Source: Aldrovandia affinis (Eukaryota > Chordata > Actinopteri > Notacanthiformes > Halosauridae). From it: DNA of 64,000 nucleotides. The notes under the pieces were generated by a model. That model was not told where the DNA came from. It did no database searches and saw nothing but the letters and a program-made list of their open reading frames with translations. The first letter of the stretch is position 1. The number at the start of each line of letters is the position of its first letter. A program made the translations under genes and the position numbers. Below are positions 34,175 through 45,327 of the stretch, in pieces. The stretch spans positions 1 to 64,000 of the forward strand of contig JAINUG010000308.1 of the NCBI GenBank assembly GCA_029706075.1, in the 5' to 3' direction.

Positions 34175-35362
34175 CACTGCCTGGCCCAAAAAAAGTCACC
34201 ACCTGGATTTAACTAAGCAAATAGGTAAGAGCCTTTTTGCAGTGATGCAGTGAGTAGCTTCTCATTTCTTAAACAACAATGTCGGAAGACATATCCTGTG
34301 GTTGTGGAAAAGATGTTAATCTGTTTCAGAAGGGTCAAATTATTGGCCTGCATCAAGCAAAGAAAACTAAGGAGATTGCTGAAACTACTAAAATTGGGTT
34401 AAGAACTGTCCAACACATTATTAAAACCTGGAAGGATAGTGGTGAACCATCATCTTCGAGGAAGAAATGTGGTCAGAAAAAAATCTTGAATGATCGTGAT
34501 CGGCAATCACTTAAACGTTTGGTGAAATCATATCATAAAAAAATAACAGTAGAACTCAAAGCTATGTTTAATAGTGAAAGTAAGAGCATTTCCACACACA
34601 CAATGCGAAGGGAACTCAAGGGATTGGGACTAAACAGCTGTGTAGCCTTAAGAAAACCAATTGTCAGTGAGGCTAATCGGGAAAAAAGGCTTCAATTTGC
34701 TAGGGAGCATAAAGATTGGACTCTGGAGCAATGGAAGAAGGTCATGTGGTCTGATGAGTCCAGATTTACCCTGTTCCAGAGTGATGGGTGCATCAGGGTA
34801 TGAAGAGAGGTGTATGAAGTGATGCACCCATCATGCCTAGTGCCTACCGTACAAGCCTGTGGGGGCAGTGTTATGATCTGGGGTTGCTGCAGTTGGTCAG
34901 GTCTAGGTTCAGCAACGTTATGTGCCCAAAGAATGAGGTCAGCTGACTACCTGAATATACTGAATGACCAGGATTTTCCATCAATGGATTTTTTCTTCCC
35001 TGATGGCACGGGCATATTCCAAGATGACAATGCCACGATTCATCGGGCTCAAATTGTGAAAGAGTGGTTCAGGGAGCATGAGACATCATCTTCACACATG
35101 GATTGGCCACCACAGAGTCCAGACCTTAACCCCATTGAGAATCTTTGGGATGTGCTGGAGAAGACTTTGCGCAGAGATCCGACTCTCCCATCATCAATAC
35201 AAGATCTTGGCGAAAAATTAATGCAACTCTAGACGGAAATAAATGTTGTGACATTGCAGAAGCTTATCGAAACGATGCCACGGCGAATGCGTGCCGTAAT
35301 CAAAGCTAAAGGCGGTCCAACTAAATATTAGAGTGTGTGACTTTTTTTGGGGACGGGCAGTG
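34175..35362 (+). mobile_element. Tc1-like transposon, family C, full length
   Basis: 1188 bp with inverted ends CACTGCCTGGCCCAAAAAAA (left) and the complementary TTTTTTTGGGGACGGGCAGTG (one or two mismatches), each flanked by TA (34173-34174, 35363-35364). Contains a transposase gene with a few disabling stops. Confidence 0.93.
34279..35331 (+). pseudogene. Tc1-like transposase, family C, two premature stops
   Basis: Begins MSEDISCGCGKDVNLFQKGQ at 34279. The first segment (to 34803) includes the helix-turn-helix region and the first catalytic site WSDESRF. A TGA at 34801 (likely a mutated Trp codon in INS-type context) ends it. The second segment (34810-35232) carries the second Asp ([10 protein letters not shown]) and the Glu block ([15 protein letters not shown]), then a TAG at 35230 ahead of a recognisable C-terminal tail ending GGPTKY at about 35331. 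All three catalytic residues survive, but the stops make it non-functional as written. Confidence 0.9.
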
Positions 35363-35449
35363 TATTTCCTCCAAAGGCTTTGTCTAGTTCAGTTTAGTCA
35401 CCCACTTAAATCAGCATTTTGGACTATAATTGCTGTAGGATATTTGTAG

Positions 35450-35831
35450 TGATAGAGAAATTCTGTGTTTAAAAATTGTTTCTGAATAACTTCACATACT
35501 TGTACTGTTTCTTAGGACTGTTTTTGCAGAGAGCTAGTCAGTCACACAGTCGAGGTCAGAGCAGTGTGCCTTGCCAAAAGATAAGAGGTTCTCCCAGAGA
35601 TGGAAGAATACTGGTGTGTGGGCGAGGCTAAAGCTTTTGTCTAAATTATTGTGTATAAAGAAGTGTTCTCTCCGGAAATGATTTGTTCATTGCCTGGCAG
35701 GGAGGCAGTGAACCCCGAATGCATTTGGTTGAATAAACTCTGTTGAATATTGGTTGTATGTTCTGTTTTCTCATTTGGTGCAAGTGTTCTCTATTCACTT
35801 TGTAGGTCTTCTGAATTTTATGAACCTAACA
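35450..35831 (+). repeat. 5' LTR of endogenous retrovirus 1
   Basis: 382 bp, TGATAGAGAAATTCTG...GAACCTAACA. Contains GAATAAACTC (polyadenylation signal, about 35730-35739) and a TATA-like GTGTATAAAG (about 35652-35661). I count two substitutions against the 3' LTR. Confidence 0.95.
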
Positions 35832-35833
35832 AT

Positions 35834-35851
35834 TGGGGGCTCGACCGGGAT
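35834..35851 (+). promoter_or_regulatory. Primer binding site, tRNA-Pro type
   Basis: TGGGGGCTCGACCGGGAT, two bases inside the LTR. It fits the tRNA-Pro primer site used by many class I retroviruses with one mismatch (A at position 11). A candidate splice donor GCGGTGAGTGAC lies at about 36019-36030. Confidence 0.8.
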
Positions 35852-36099
35852 CCCAATATCTCACCGCATGGGCGCAGAGGAAGGGCGTGAGGTCTGAAAA
35901 CCGTGCACGGGGCTTGTTGTTTTTATGAGAGACAAGTTTTTTGAGAAAGTCCTCGGTCCGGATCGGGCAGGATCCTTGGATAATTAGCGAGGCCAGACAG
36001 CCAACGTTCCTCTGGAAGTGCGGTGAGTGACGGGATTTTTCCGAATTCTATTTAAGATAAAAGTGTGATATTGAACCTAGAGCCTTGCCATAAAAGTGA

Positions 36100-37060
36100 G
36101 AGTGACGGAACATAGACCATGAAAAAGTGTAATAGCAAAAGTGGGTTGTGGTTGTTGTTGGGTGTAAAGAAAGTGATGGTCAAGTTTACCTGCCTCAGGA
36201 TTTAAGGGAAATGGAATTGAGGTTTACGGGGGCAGGAGATTGGGTTGAGCATGTGAAAAGAAAAGTTTGATGGGAAGTTGCAGGTCCAGCAATGTGGCAA
36301 GCCTAATGCAAAAAAAAAAAAAAAAAGGGGGAAACGTGAACGTTTTTGTGGCGGGGGTTGTATGCCTGATTGGGTGGTGACGCTCCCGGTCTCCGGGAGG
36401 GGGTTCAAGTCCCTGAGGTGTCTCCAATTTGTTAGGTTGGAGCCTAACGCGCCGGAAACGGCACACGTGAGGAACTGTTTTCTAAGAGGTATTAGGTGAG
36501 AAGTTTCAAGTGTAAGGGTTACGCGTGGAACTTCTTAGGGGGAGGTTTGAGGTTTGACAAATAATTTATTATTATAAGTGTTTGTGAACAATTGCCTCTG
36601 GGATTTACCTGGGGAGAATTTACAAAAGAAACTAAAGTCAAGTGTTTATTCATAGTATGAGTGAATAAAAAATGAATGTGACATGAATGCAATTGCGCCT
36701 GAGTATGAGTGAATAAAAGTGTACGTAAAAATGTTGGACTGTGCAAAATAAAAACGAAATGATAATGGCGTACCTAACCCGTTTAAAAAAAGTGTTTAAT
36801 GCTACCAGTGGTCTTGAACCACCTGCAAATAATAACGATGGGGTTTATTAACAACAGCTGAAAAATGCGTTCTTGAACGGCCTCACTCCTGCATTAACAA
36901 TGTTAATTAAAAGATATGTAATTCCGTGGGCAACGTGCCGATTGCAAGTGATAATAGAACATGCTATTCACTTCGAGCGAATGGCTAGGGAAGACCAATT
37001 AAAATGAAACAAAAAATTACTATTGAATGTGACGAAAATGGGTTGTCAGTCACGTCACTT
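36100..37060 (+). pseudogene. gag remnant of endogenous retrovirus 1
   Basis: The region between leader and pol should hold gag. Only one stretch, about 36840-37010, reads as capsid-like sequence (ALTMLIKRYVIPWATCRLQ and a following basic/acidic helix). Upstream frames are full of stops and an 18-base A run (36309-36326). Protease and the RT fingers are not recognisable, so a large deletion or heavy decay is likely. Confidence 0.4.
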
Positions 37061-37363
37061 GTATAGGTACTATTGGAAATAGTTTTGGGAATTCTATACA
37101 ATTGATAGATTGGTATTATACATGGGAATTGATATACTGCCAGTCATGCACAACTGTGTGAATATATTCAGATAAATAATTAGGTATTGTATGATGTTCT
37201 GCAAACACTCTGGGCTCAAAATAAAAAAAGAGAAGAAAAGTAAAAAAAATGATGCATTCATTGTAGACAGCGAAGGATCTGAAAATGAATGATCCATCTG
37301 ATCTGCACTGTACTATGTACATTTTAGGCATTTTGGCAGTATCTATGATAAAAAAATAAAAAA

Positions 37364-38400
37364 ATCCTCCTGTATGTAGACGACATATTGAATTGCTCTC
37401 CTTCTCGGGAGCACTGCGAAATAGATAAAAGGCATGTTTGGTCTTTCTGGCCTAACAAGGCCACAAGGTAAGCAAGGGAAAATTAGTGGTGTCTCCCAGA
37501 AGTAAAATATCTGGGACACGCTATCTCAGCTCGAGGCCGAGCCTTATTGCCGGATAGGAAAACAGCAATACTGCAGGCCCCAAAGCCTAAAATTTAAAAA
37601 AACAGATGATATTTTTTTAGGAATTATACATTTCTGCAGAACCTGGATGTGTAATTATGCACAATTGATGCAGCCACTGTTAGATTGTATTTACAGCAAA
37701 CCAATGGAGGCTCGAGATCCAATCAAATGGACTCCTGAAGTCAACGAAGCCTTTGAGCAGGTAAAACAGGTTTGGAGGTAAGCAAAGACCAATTGCTTAT
37801 TACTCCACAGAACTGGATCCTGTAGCACGAGGACTGTCATGCTGTATACAAGCTGAAGAAGCAGCAGCATTAGCAGTAAAAGCCTCACAAACCAGTGTTA
37901 TACCAACTATTGACACTGATGGTACCACATGTAGTTTCTGTATTACTAATGCAAACAAAACGTACATTCTTGTCACCAGCAAGACAGCTGAGCTGTATGG
38001 CGACTCTACTAACAGCTCCTAATCTAACAATTGTAAAATGCACCACACTTAATCCGGCTACCTTGCTGACAACTGCTGAGGATGGAGATCCTCACGATTG
38101 TGTAGCTGAAACATCTAGGTCTGTGGCAGCACGCCCGGGTTAATGGACACACCCATTCATGACGCAAAAGTAACATTCTATGTGGATGGATCCTGAAAAA
38201 AGAATGACTTCAACAGGTAAACCAATAACACATGCACCATTGATACTGGAACTGATTGTGGCAGTACAGAAACCCAAAACACAGGGTCATATGTAAATGT
38301 GCAGCACATACGAAAGGAACAGATGAGGTGTCCCTGGGGAATGCATTCGCAGACTCTGCTGCAAAAGAAGCAGCTGCAGACACTCAGGGAGTGTTTAAAG
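37364..38400 (+). pseudogene. RT and RNase H remnants of endogenous retrovirus 1
   Basis: The RT catalytic loop ILLYVDDIL is at 37364-37390 (retroviral YVDD form). Downstream, across frameshifts, come KYLGHAISARGR and a connection-type region near 37720-37780, then RNase H sequence from about 37790 with a YVDGS block near 38180 and GNAFADSAAKEAA at about 38338-38376, which holds the last acidic residue. Stops occur every 50-100 codons. Confidence 0.85.
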
Positions 38401-39150
38401 AGATTGATTGCGTCACTCTCGATTACACTCTCTTGAGAGACATGCAACATGAAGCAGGGGTACCAGAGAAAAGGATGTGGGGCCTGTGGGTGGGCCCAGA
38501 AAAGAAACCTGTATTACCGAGATCTTTGTTTACCATAGCTGCAGAGTTGAGTCATGGCATATGCCATGTCTCAAGAGGAGGGAGGGTAGATATGATAAAC
38601 AAACATTATACGTTTGGATTTACAAACTATAAAAAATTTTTTTGTAAAAGGTGTTTAACATGTTTTGACTATTTGAATCTTGGATGATGGATTTCATCCA
38701 CCTCACACCAAGTGAGGGGAAAAAGAGCTGTTTAGTAATGATTGACCCATTCTCAGGTTGGGTAGAAGCATACCCTACCTCAAAAATTGATGCACAACTG
38801 TGGCAAAAAAAAAAATTTTTGTAGAGAAATAATACCTAGATGGGAAAAGCCTATCACCTACCGCAATTTAGAGAGAGAATATTAGAGGATAATCCCACAT
38901 TGGCAGAGTATATGAAGAAAATGTTATCTAATAAACAAGAAATGTGTAAACTCTTACAGCTGGAATACCAAAAGAAAAGCTGCAGGTCAGGGACTGGGTA
39001 CTGATTAAAGATCCAAGGCACAAGGCGTGGCATCAACCAAAGTGGAAAGGGCTGTATCAGGTGCTACTAACAACTCCAACAGCAGTAAAGATTGCCGAGC
39101 GATCCACCTGGGTGCATCTGTCCCACTGTAAACAGGTAACAAAGGGTGAG
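38400..39150 (+). pseudogene. Integrase remnant of endogenous retrovirus 1
   Basis: The zinc-binding domain is seen as an H-H pair in the ELSHGICHVSRGG area and the C-x2-C in FCKRCLTC (to about 38660). The first catalytic Asp follows in MDFIHLTPSEGK (about 38690). After VEAYPTSKID the core is interrupted, and the second Asp and Glu are not found, suggesting an internal deletion near 38815-38830. The C-terminal domain is recognisable again ([20 protein letters not shown], about 39062-39122). Confidence 0.82.
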
Positions 39151-39411
39151 TAGGTACCTAAAAGAGTTGTGCTCAGAAGGGAGAAGTCCGGCTACAAAGG
39201 GAGGTGTGAAATATAGAACACACCTGTCTCAAAACCGGTGAAGCAAACAACCCTCTTACTGGGATTTAGACACAGCTATGGCGAACCTCCAGTGGCGGGC
39301 AGTGGGGTCTTTGACCATATTGATGATAATCACGGTATAAGAGGGAAGAGATTTGTAAAAGCACAGCAGAGAGCGTAAACAAGACCAACTGTTACGTATG
39401 CAAACATCTAC

Positions 39412-39527
39412 ACTCTAGCGTTTGGGTAAACTAAGCAGTGTGAGCAGATTAGTGGTAGGAATGGACGAGCAGTGTTGGGCTGAATGGCCTGTTCTCGTCT
39501 TCCCCTTATGTTATGTTATGTTATGTT
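39412..39527 (+). repeat. CR1-like LINE 3' end inserted in the provirus
   Basis: A 116-bp fragment with GGGCTGAATGGCCTGTTCTC followed by (TTATG)n tail. Flanked by a 6-bp duplication ATCTAC (39406-39411 and 39528-39533). It matches the 3' end type of the CR1-like LINE at 62831-64000. It is younger than the provirus it interrupts. Confidence 0.8.
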
Positions 39528-39533
39528 ATCTAC

Positions 39534-40679
39534 TGGCATCATCCGTAGCACCAAGGGTGACTGTGGACCAACCCCAGGGAATTGGAATAAATGTGTCCTG
39601 GACTGTAACATGTGCCATAGGGCTCTCAACTCATACAGGAACACTTAAATTCTTTGACCCAACCCACAAAATTACAACCAAAGTGAACTGCTACGAATAT
39701 ACTGACGGGAATAAATTGCACTGATTGACAAGGTTTATTACAAACCTCACGACAACATTTGATTATGCCCATTATGGTAGTACCATATACCCCGCATAAG
39801 ACCTTTATAAAATTTGTACGAGGGAAGGGAACGGTCCCGGTGGGGGAGACATCCCAATGCGATGGGACAGTGTACTCCTACTGTAAGAATAGAATCACCG
39901 GAACGCCCTTAAAGGAGACAAGGTGTTCCACGTTAGCACCTACAGAAAACGGCACTAGGGCAGTGGATGGATGGTACTGGCTTTTCGAACACAATGTGTA
40001 CATAGCTCTGCCTAAGAAGTGGCATGGAACTTGTGCATATGTAATGCTAACTGACAATACATGGGTAATAAGCACTGAAACACAGGGTCGTGCAAAAAGA
40101 TCCTTAGAGGATAAGCATGATGCAATATGGGGAAGTAATGTTCCAGAAGATCACAAACTTTGGAGTGCAGGGAACAAAGTGGTTCTTAGTATTTTTCCCC
40201 AAATGGGGGTGGGCAAATTAATGTTAAGGGTAGAGACAATAAACTACCGCCTGAGTGCATTGATCAATTTCACACTGAATAAAAGGGGAAAAAAAGAGTT
40301 AACTGCACTTAGATTAATGATAATTCAAAATCGTATGGTCCTGGACCTCATGACTGCCTCCAAGGGAGGAGTATGCCACATAATTGGAACTGCGTGTTGT
40401 ACCTACATACCTGATAACGATGCGGAGGGTAAAACCTTAGATCAAGCTATGGAAGGATCTAAGTGCAACAAAGAGACCTGATGACTGATGATGATAACCC
40501 AAATGATGCAAAGTACTCCAGCATATCAGGCTTTGGCCCTGGAGGAGAGGGAAACTGATGAGTATGACAACCTAGAGTCTGAGGAAGGACAATCTGACTC
40601 TGGGAATGAAAAGATAATTGATCCTCCAGACTATGATGATACTGCCATGGCCTTGCAAAACTTGTTTAAAGATGTTTAA
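39534..40679 (+). pseudogene. env remnant of endogenous retrovirus 1
   Basis: Envelope glycoprotein region. A surface-domain piece lies at 39540-39724. The main open segment (39759-40481, 240 codons) has a furin-type RAKR at residues 111-114, separating surface from transmembrane parts, and a C-x6-CC motif at residues 206-214, the disulfide signature of gamma/alpha-type transmembrane subunits. After a stop, 40488-40679 is acidic with a PPDYDD motif, like a cytoplasmic tail. No membrane anchor is visible between them, so it is probably deleted. Signal peptide not recognisable. Defective. Confidence 0.85.
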
Positions 40680-40760
40680 GCTTCTGCATTGAAATAAACT
40701 TGCTACGTGCAAAATGTGAAAAGATTCTAAATGTTTTATGACTATATGGGATAAAATCAT

Positions 40761-40773
40761 AAAAAGGAGGGAT
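40761..40773 (+). promoter_or_regulatory. Polypurine tract of endogenous retrovirus 1
   Basis: AAAAAGGAGGGAT lies directly before the 3' LTR start (40774), the expected place for the plus-strand primer. Confidence 0.8.
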
Positions 40774-41155
40774 TGATAGAGAAATTCTGTGTTTAAAAAT
40801 GGTTTCTGAATAACTTCACATACTTGTACTGTTTCTTAGGACTGTTTTTGCAGAGAGCTAGTCAGTCACACAGTCGAGGTCAGAGCAGTGTGCCTTGCCA
40901 AAAGATAAGAGGTTCTCCCAGAGATGGAAGAATACTGGTGTGTGGGCGAGGCTAAAGCTTTTGTCTAAATTATTGTGTATAAAGAAATGTTCTCTCCGGA
41001 AATGATTTGTTCATTGCCTGGCAGGGAGGCAGTGAACCCCGAATGCATTTGGTTGAATAAACTCTGTTGAATATTGGTTGTATGTTCTGTTTTCTCATTT
41101 GGTGCAAGTGTTCTCTATTCACTTTGTAGGTCTTCTGAATTTTATGAACCTAACA
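40774..41155 (+). repeat. 3' LTR of endogenous retrovirus 1
   Basis: 382 bp, same length as the 5' LTR. Differences seen: AAAAATGG versus AAAAATTG near the start, and AAAGAAATG versus AAAGAAGTG. Followed by the GTAG duplication. Confidence 0.95.
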
Positions 41156-41330
41156 GTAGCCACTTAAAAGAATAAATTAACTATTTTGATGAACGATATC
41201 TTGTAAAATGGCGCAACTTGCCTAAGCCGCGCCCAGACCCAACGGGAGAATACGCGCGAGATAGAAACGTGCAACTTGCGTGGAGATTCTACTTCACTTT
41301 AACATTTGCTTGTACAGTATTTACTTGCAG

Positions 41331-42540
41331 AGAAATGATGACTGAGTAGCAGCAGCATTTGGAAGAGTTCTTGAAATCAGCAGACCGGCTGCTTGAAGAA
41401 TGGGAAGAGCAGGTACCAGCCAGATAGTGTGCCAGGTCTCTATGTTAAAGCAATACATTTTACTCATGTCAAAGCAATACATGTATTCATCCCTCTACAG
41501 CAGTTGAAAGAGGAGTTAAAAGATGCAGACTGGTTGCTTGAGGAATTGAAAGGTCAGGTTAGTTACAGCTGATTTGTTAATTTGATTCGATGGGTATATT
41601 TGTGTTATTAAAGAGCTAGTGACATCAAAAAATGACTTTTCCAGTTGAAAATCAGTGTTATTAGTTTGAATATTATCAAGGAGAAATATTTTAGTCCAAA
41701 AATGTCATTTCTGGTCATGTGTGTGATATTTGGTTCTTAGTCTTGACTCACCATAGTGGCCACTTCCGGATTACAATAACGTGATTGCACCCCCTGGTTT
41801 CCATGTTTGGTAAATATTTGTAAATATGAGTGATTTACGATTGATACTTTATCCATTGAATGCAAGGCATGACTTGAATTTGGCACCAGACGCTACTGGC
41901 CAATCATGTAATGGCATGCCCTCCTTACCGCATCATATGAATCTCCAATGTTACAGAAAGATGCTCAGAAAAGGCATGTCACCCTCTCTTTAACATGCAG
42001 TGATGATTAGTGTCATGCTTGTTACCAGCGATAGCGATACTCTATGTTAAAGCAATACATTGTAATCAAAGCATACACACTGCTGCCTTTTGTATTGTTT
42101 GTCATACACCCAGCAGGACATCAAGACCATCAAATCCATCCCTCTACCTCCAGAAATGACTGTGCATTGGAGGAAAAGGGATGTAAATGGAGATGTTGTT
42201 GCCCAATGGCCAAGCTCCTCTAAAAGGACAAAAAAGGGTCAACCAGGTTAGTGTTTAGAGATGTTGCATTGAAAAGTACTAGTATGGTTTGGTGCAAAGA
42301 CAACTGGCGGAGCTGAGATCATTTCAGCATGGGGTGAAACAGAAGTACCTGTCCATCTTAACGTCAGCAGATTTCAGTGAGCCTGACAACGAGGAGGAGC
42401 TACATGACAGGAGTGAGGCTGAGATCAATTTGGATGAAGAGGAATTTACCCCCATTTACAATAAATTGAACCTTTTGATTTTGAATCACGTCTCTGTCTT
42501 CCTTACATTTAAAGAACCTAAGGGAACCCGTATCTTGTAA
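41331..42540 (+). pseudogene. Unassigned multi-exon gene or pseudogene with a duplicated coiled-coil exon
   Basis: Four exon-like segments. A: 41331-41412, after TTTACTTGCAG, ATG ATG start, an in-frame TAG at 41347, donor CAG/GTACC. B: 41501-41557, after CATCCCTCTACAG, donor CAG/GTTAG. C: 42117-42248, after TACACCCAGCAG, donor CAG/GTTAG. D: from about 42302, open to 42540, acidic (DNEEELHDRSEAEINLDEEE). A, B and C keep phase 0. A and B encode similar helices (HLEEFLKSADRLLEEWEEQ and QLKEELKDADWLLEELKGQ). I do not recognise the protein. The TAG may mean a pseudogene or an alternative start. Transposon origin cannot be excluded. Confidence 0.4.
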
Positions 42541-44189
42541 CTTTAAGGTGTTTGAACTGGGAGCAGGGCTTTGAGCAAAGGGTCAGTCAGGGTTGAGTAT
42601 GGGAGCAAGGAGCAGGGTTGGATGGTAGCAAGCTCACGGGTATGGTTGTATTCTCAGAATTTCAACAATAGAAACTAACCCATCATAGAGGACCTTATCA
42701 AGAACTGGTATGCACTTTGCTTGTACTGCACTTCCCTCTAGTTATTGTTGATCCAGTTCTTCACTGTAAAACATAAATCATAGCCCATCAATATCGGTGT
42801 GAGGTGGGGTTAGTGGTCCACAGACAACATTTGTCTATGAAATTGAGTGGGTTCCCTCTATCAATCCACACTTTCAAAATAATAACCGGGTCACTGTTTT
42901 GACTGAGTGTAGCTTTTAAGGGCCCATACAAGCAGAAGTGGTGAAGGACCATTACCATCATCAAAGGACCACAATGGAAACAAACTTCGCTTTATTGTGT
43001 GTATCCTTGATAGTTTTTTGGTGATGTGTATGAGAAGCTTTCTTGAGATGCATGATTTTTTGATTATGGGTTATAGGTTCAAAAGGGTTTAACTTCGAGC
43101 CAGAGTGCTGGATTTGTGTGCAGGTGTAGGCTACTGTCTGCCCGTGGTGGCTAACGCCTTCGAAGTTGGAATCGTACCAAATAAACTACGTCACCCAGCA
43201 TGCATTAGGTCTATATGATCGTTTTCCGTGTATAGTAAATGAAATCATTTCTGGTATATGATTTTAAGCAATTAAACTGAAATAAGTCACAATAGTTTGA
43301 TTGTCTAAAAATAGGCTAGTTACTACACATTTGCATTCAGGTGTAGGCTACTGTCTACCCGTGGCGGCGAACTCCTCCGAAGTTGGAATCGGACCTAGCT
43401 CGTCATGATAGGCTAAACATTTGCATTGAGGTGTACTGTCTGCCCTTGGCGTCAAACTCTGCCGAAGTGGGAATCGTACCTAGGTCATCATGAAGTGAAG
43501 CCAAAGGCTTCCAGGCGCGTCTCAGGCGACGACAAGGGGCCCTCGCAGAAGCTACACACTTCAGAATACAACCCTCTTGTGCTCGTGCTGAAGCCATAGC
43601 AGTATTCCATCGAGGACCCCAAGTCATCTGTAAGAGATCACGTAATCACTGCTGTACACTGGTACATAAGTGGTCATTATTAAACTTTTCTTATCCTTAA
43701 GCGATTTCAAATAATTATTGGACACAGGTCTGGTACATTCTCCTAGCCTCAGTAAATCAACCTCAATCGGTCAGGCCTCAATCAATCTCCTAGCCTCAAA
43801 CGACCTCTACACCTGTCCCACCAACGTGCCTTTGATGGTGTTCTTCACCCAGCCGCACAGCCCCAACCGCCGCCCCTCCTCCTCCGAATTCTCGGGGGCA
43901 GAGAACGCAGAACGGAGAGCAGAGAGTGCGGAGTGACAGTTAGGTTAATGAAAACAAAAGCCTGTTATTATGTGCGTTACTATATCCGATTTCACTGAGT
44001 GACTGGACATGGCCGTGTGTTGATGAACAGGAACGAACCCAAACGCAGACACAGACAAAAGGTTTAGAACAAAAGAATGATAATTTAATGATTTTAACAG
44101 AGGTAGTGGAAACGATGAGCTGGAGGACTGGTGATGGGAGCTGGACAATGGAAGGGATGCACAGGAAGAGTGGACGAGATCGGTACCTC
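42541..44189. other. Stretch with a dispersed repeat, no recognised gene
   Basis: No credible coding frame. 43120-43480 is a dispersed repeat also present at 58170-58560 in opposite orientation; the rest is unassigned. Confidence 0.5.
43120..43480 (+). repeat. Dispersed repeat, inverted relative to 58170-58560
   Basis: Two to three imperfect tandem subunits with GTAGGCTACTGTCTGCCCGT and GAAGTTGGAATCGTACC. Shared blocks with the reverse complement of 58170-58560 include TCACAATAGTTTGATTGTCT and CACCCAGCATGCATTAGGTC. No terminal structure or coding capacity seen. Confidence 0.75.
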
Positions 44190-44697
44190 CGATTACCTAG
44201 TTGCAGTGCACATAATAGTTAAATACTGGTCACCTGATTTTGGACTAACACATTCCAGAGTTACACGCTCGAATGGTTTTCCAATTGCAGGTATGCAATA
44301 GAATGGCGCAGGAAGAACATTCCGATTAGGCTTCCCTACAGTTTGACACACATGACAAGTATGACAATGTCTGCGTACATGTGACTCCATTCCAGGCCAA
44401 AATAAGTACTTAAGGATTCCATCACATGTTTTACCTCAAAGTGACCTGCACCAAAGTCAGAACATTATTTCAGTAGAACTCAGGCACTACAATCGGAGGT
44501 ACACTGTTCCAGGCTGCATTATCATATTTTGAAGGGCTCCATTTATGCTTCAACACACGCTCTTTGACATAGTAACCCAGACTCAGATTTTTCAATTCAT
44601 CTTCTGGTACCACAGAGGCTAACAAAGACGCTAAGGATGGGTCAGCTTTTTGTGCAGCTACAAGCTTGTCTTTCGACAACAGCAGAGACCGATCCAT
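44190..44697 (-). pseudogene. Ty3/gypsy integrase N-terminal remnant
   Basis: Two open pieces on the minus strand, 44470-44697 and 44193-44390. The second contains VRRHCHTCHVCQTVGKPNR (zinc site cysteines and flank) and then FERVTLECVSPKSGDQYLTI, which is the start of the integrase core; the usual first catalytic Asp is replaced (LEC where a D is expected). The H-H part lies between the pieces in another frame (GHFEVKHVM). No LTRs found nearby. Confidence 0.75.
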
Positions 44698-44893
44698 TTA
44701 ATTATCTTCAACACTAGACTGCTCATAACGTGCAGGAAGTGGGCGTGCTGAGGTTGCTGTAGCACCCGCTGTCATGAACAGTTTTCTTTTATAGTATATG
44801 TACTGTATATAATTTTCATTCTTAAATTATACTTTTAAAAAAATGTTTGATATTTTCCCATTTTGTTAAAAAATTTGAAATGTATCAAATCTC

Positions 44894-45251
44894 ATCTCAT
44901 CTCATTGTCTAAGCCGCTTATTCCTAGTCAGGGTCGCGGGGGGGCTGGAGCCTATCCCAGCATGCATAGGGGCAAGAGGCAGGAATAAACCCTGGACAGG
45001 TCGCCAATCCATCGCAGGGCACACACACACCATTCACTCACGCACTCATACCTACGGGCAATTTAGACTCTCCAATTAGGCTAACGTGCATGTCTTTGGA
45101 CTGTGGGAGGAAACCGGAGTACCCGGAGGAAACCCACGCGGACACGGGGAGAACATGCAAACTCCACACAGAAAGGCCCCCGGCCTGGATTCGAATCCGA
45201 GACCTTCTTGCTGTGAGGCGACAGTGCTATCCACTGCACCACCGTGCCGCC
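44894..45251 (-). repeat. tRNA-derived SINE, family 2, second copy
   Basis: Same sequence as 30521-30882, with a GGTGGTGCAGTGGATAGC A-box region and tail of GATGA repeats. A 13-bp target duplication TGTATCAAATCTC flanks it (44881-44893, 45252-45264). Confidence 0.93.
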
Positions 45252-45327
45252 TGTATCAAATCTCTTGATACATTTCCCACTTCGATTATTGGAAGACTAT
45301 TATTCTAAGAGTATTATATAGAGTTTG

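Larger units (their letters stand above)
35450..41155 (+). mobile_element. Endogenous retrovirus 1 (class I-like provirus), defective
   Basis: 5706-bp provirus with LTRs at both ends, 4-bp target duplication GTAG (35446-35449 and 41156-41159), tRNA-Pro-like primer site, polypurine tract, and gag, pol and env remnants in order. Integrase C-terminal sequence, the C-x6-CC motif in env and the 4-bp duplication are the features of gamma/epsilon-type retroviruses. Multiple stops and deletions disable all genes. A LINE 3' end is inserted at 39412-39527. Confidence 0.92.
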
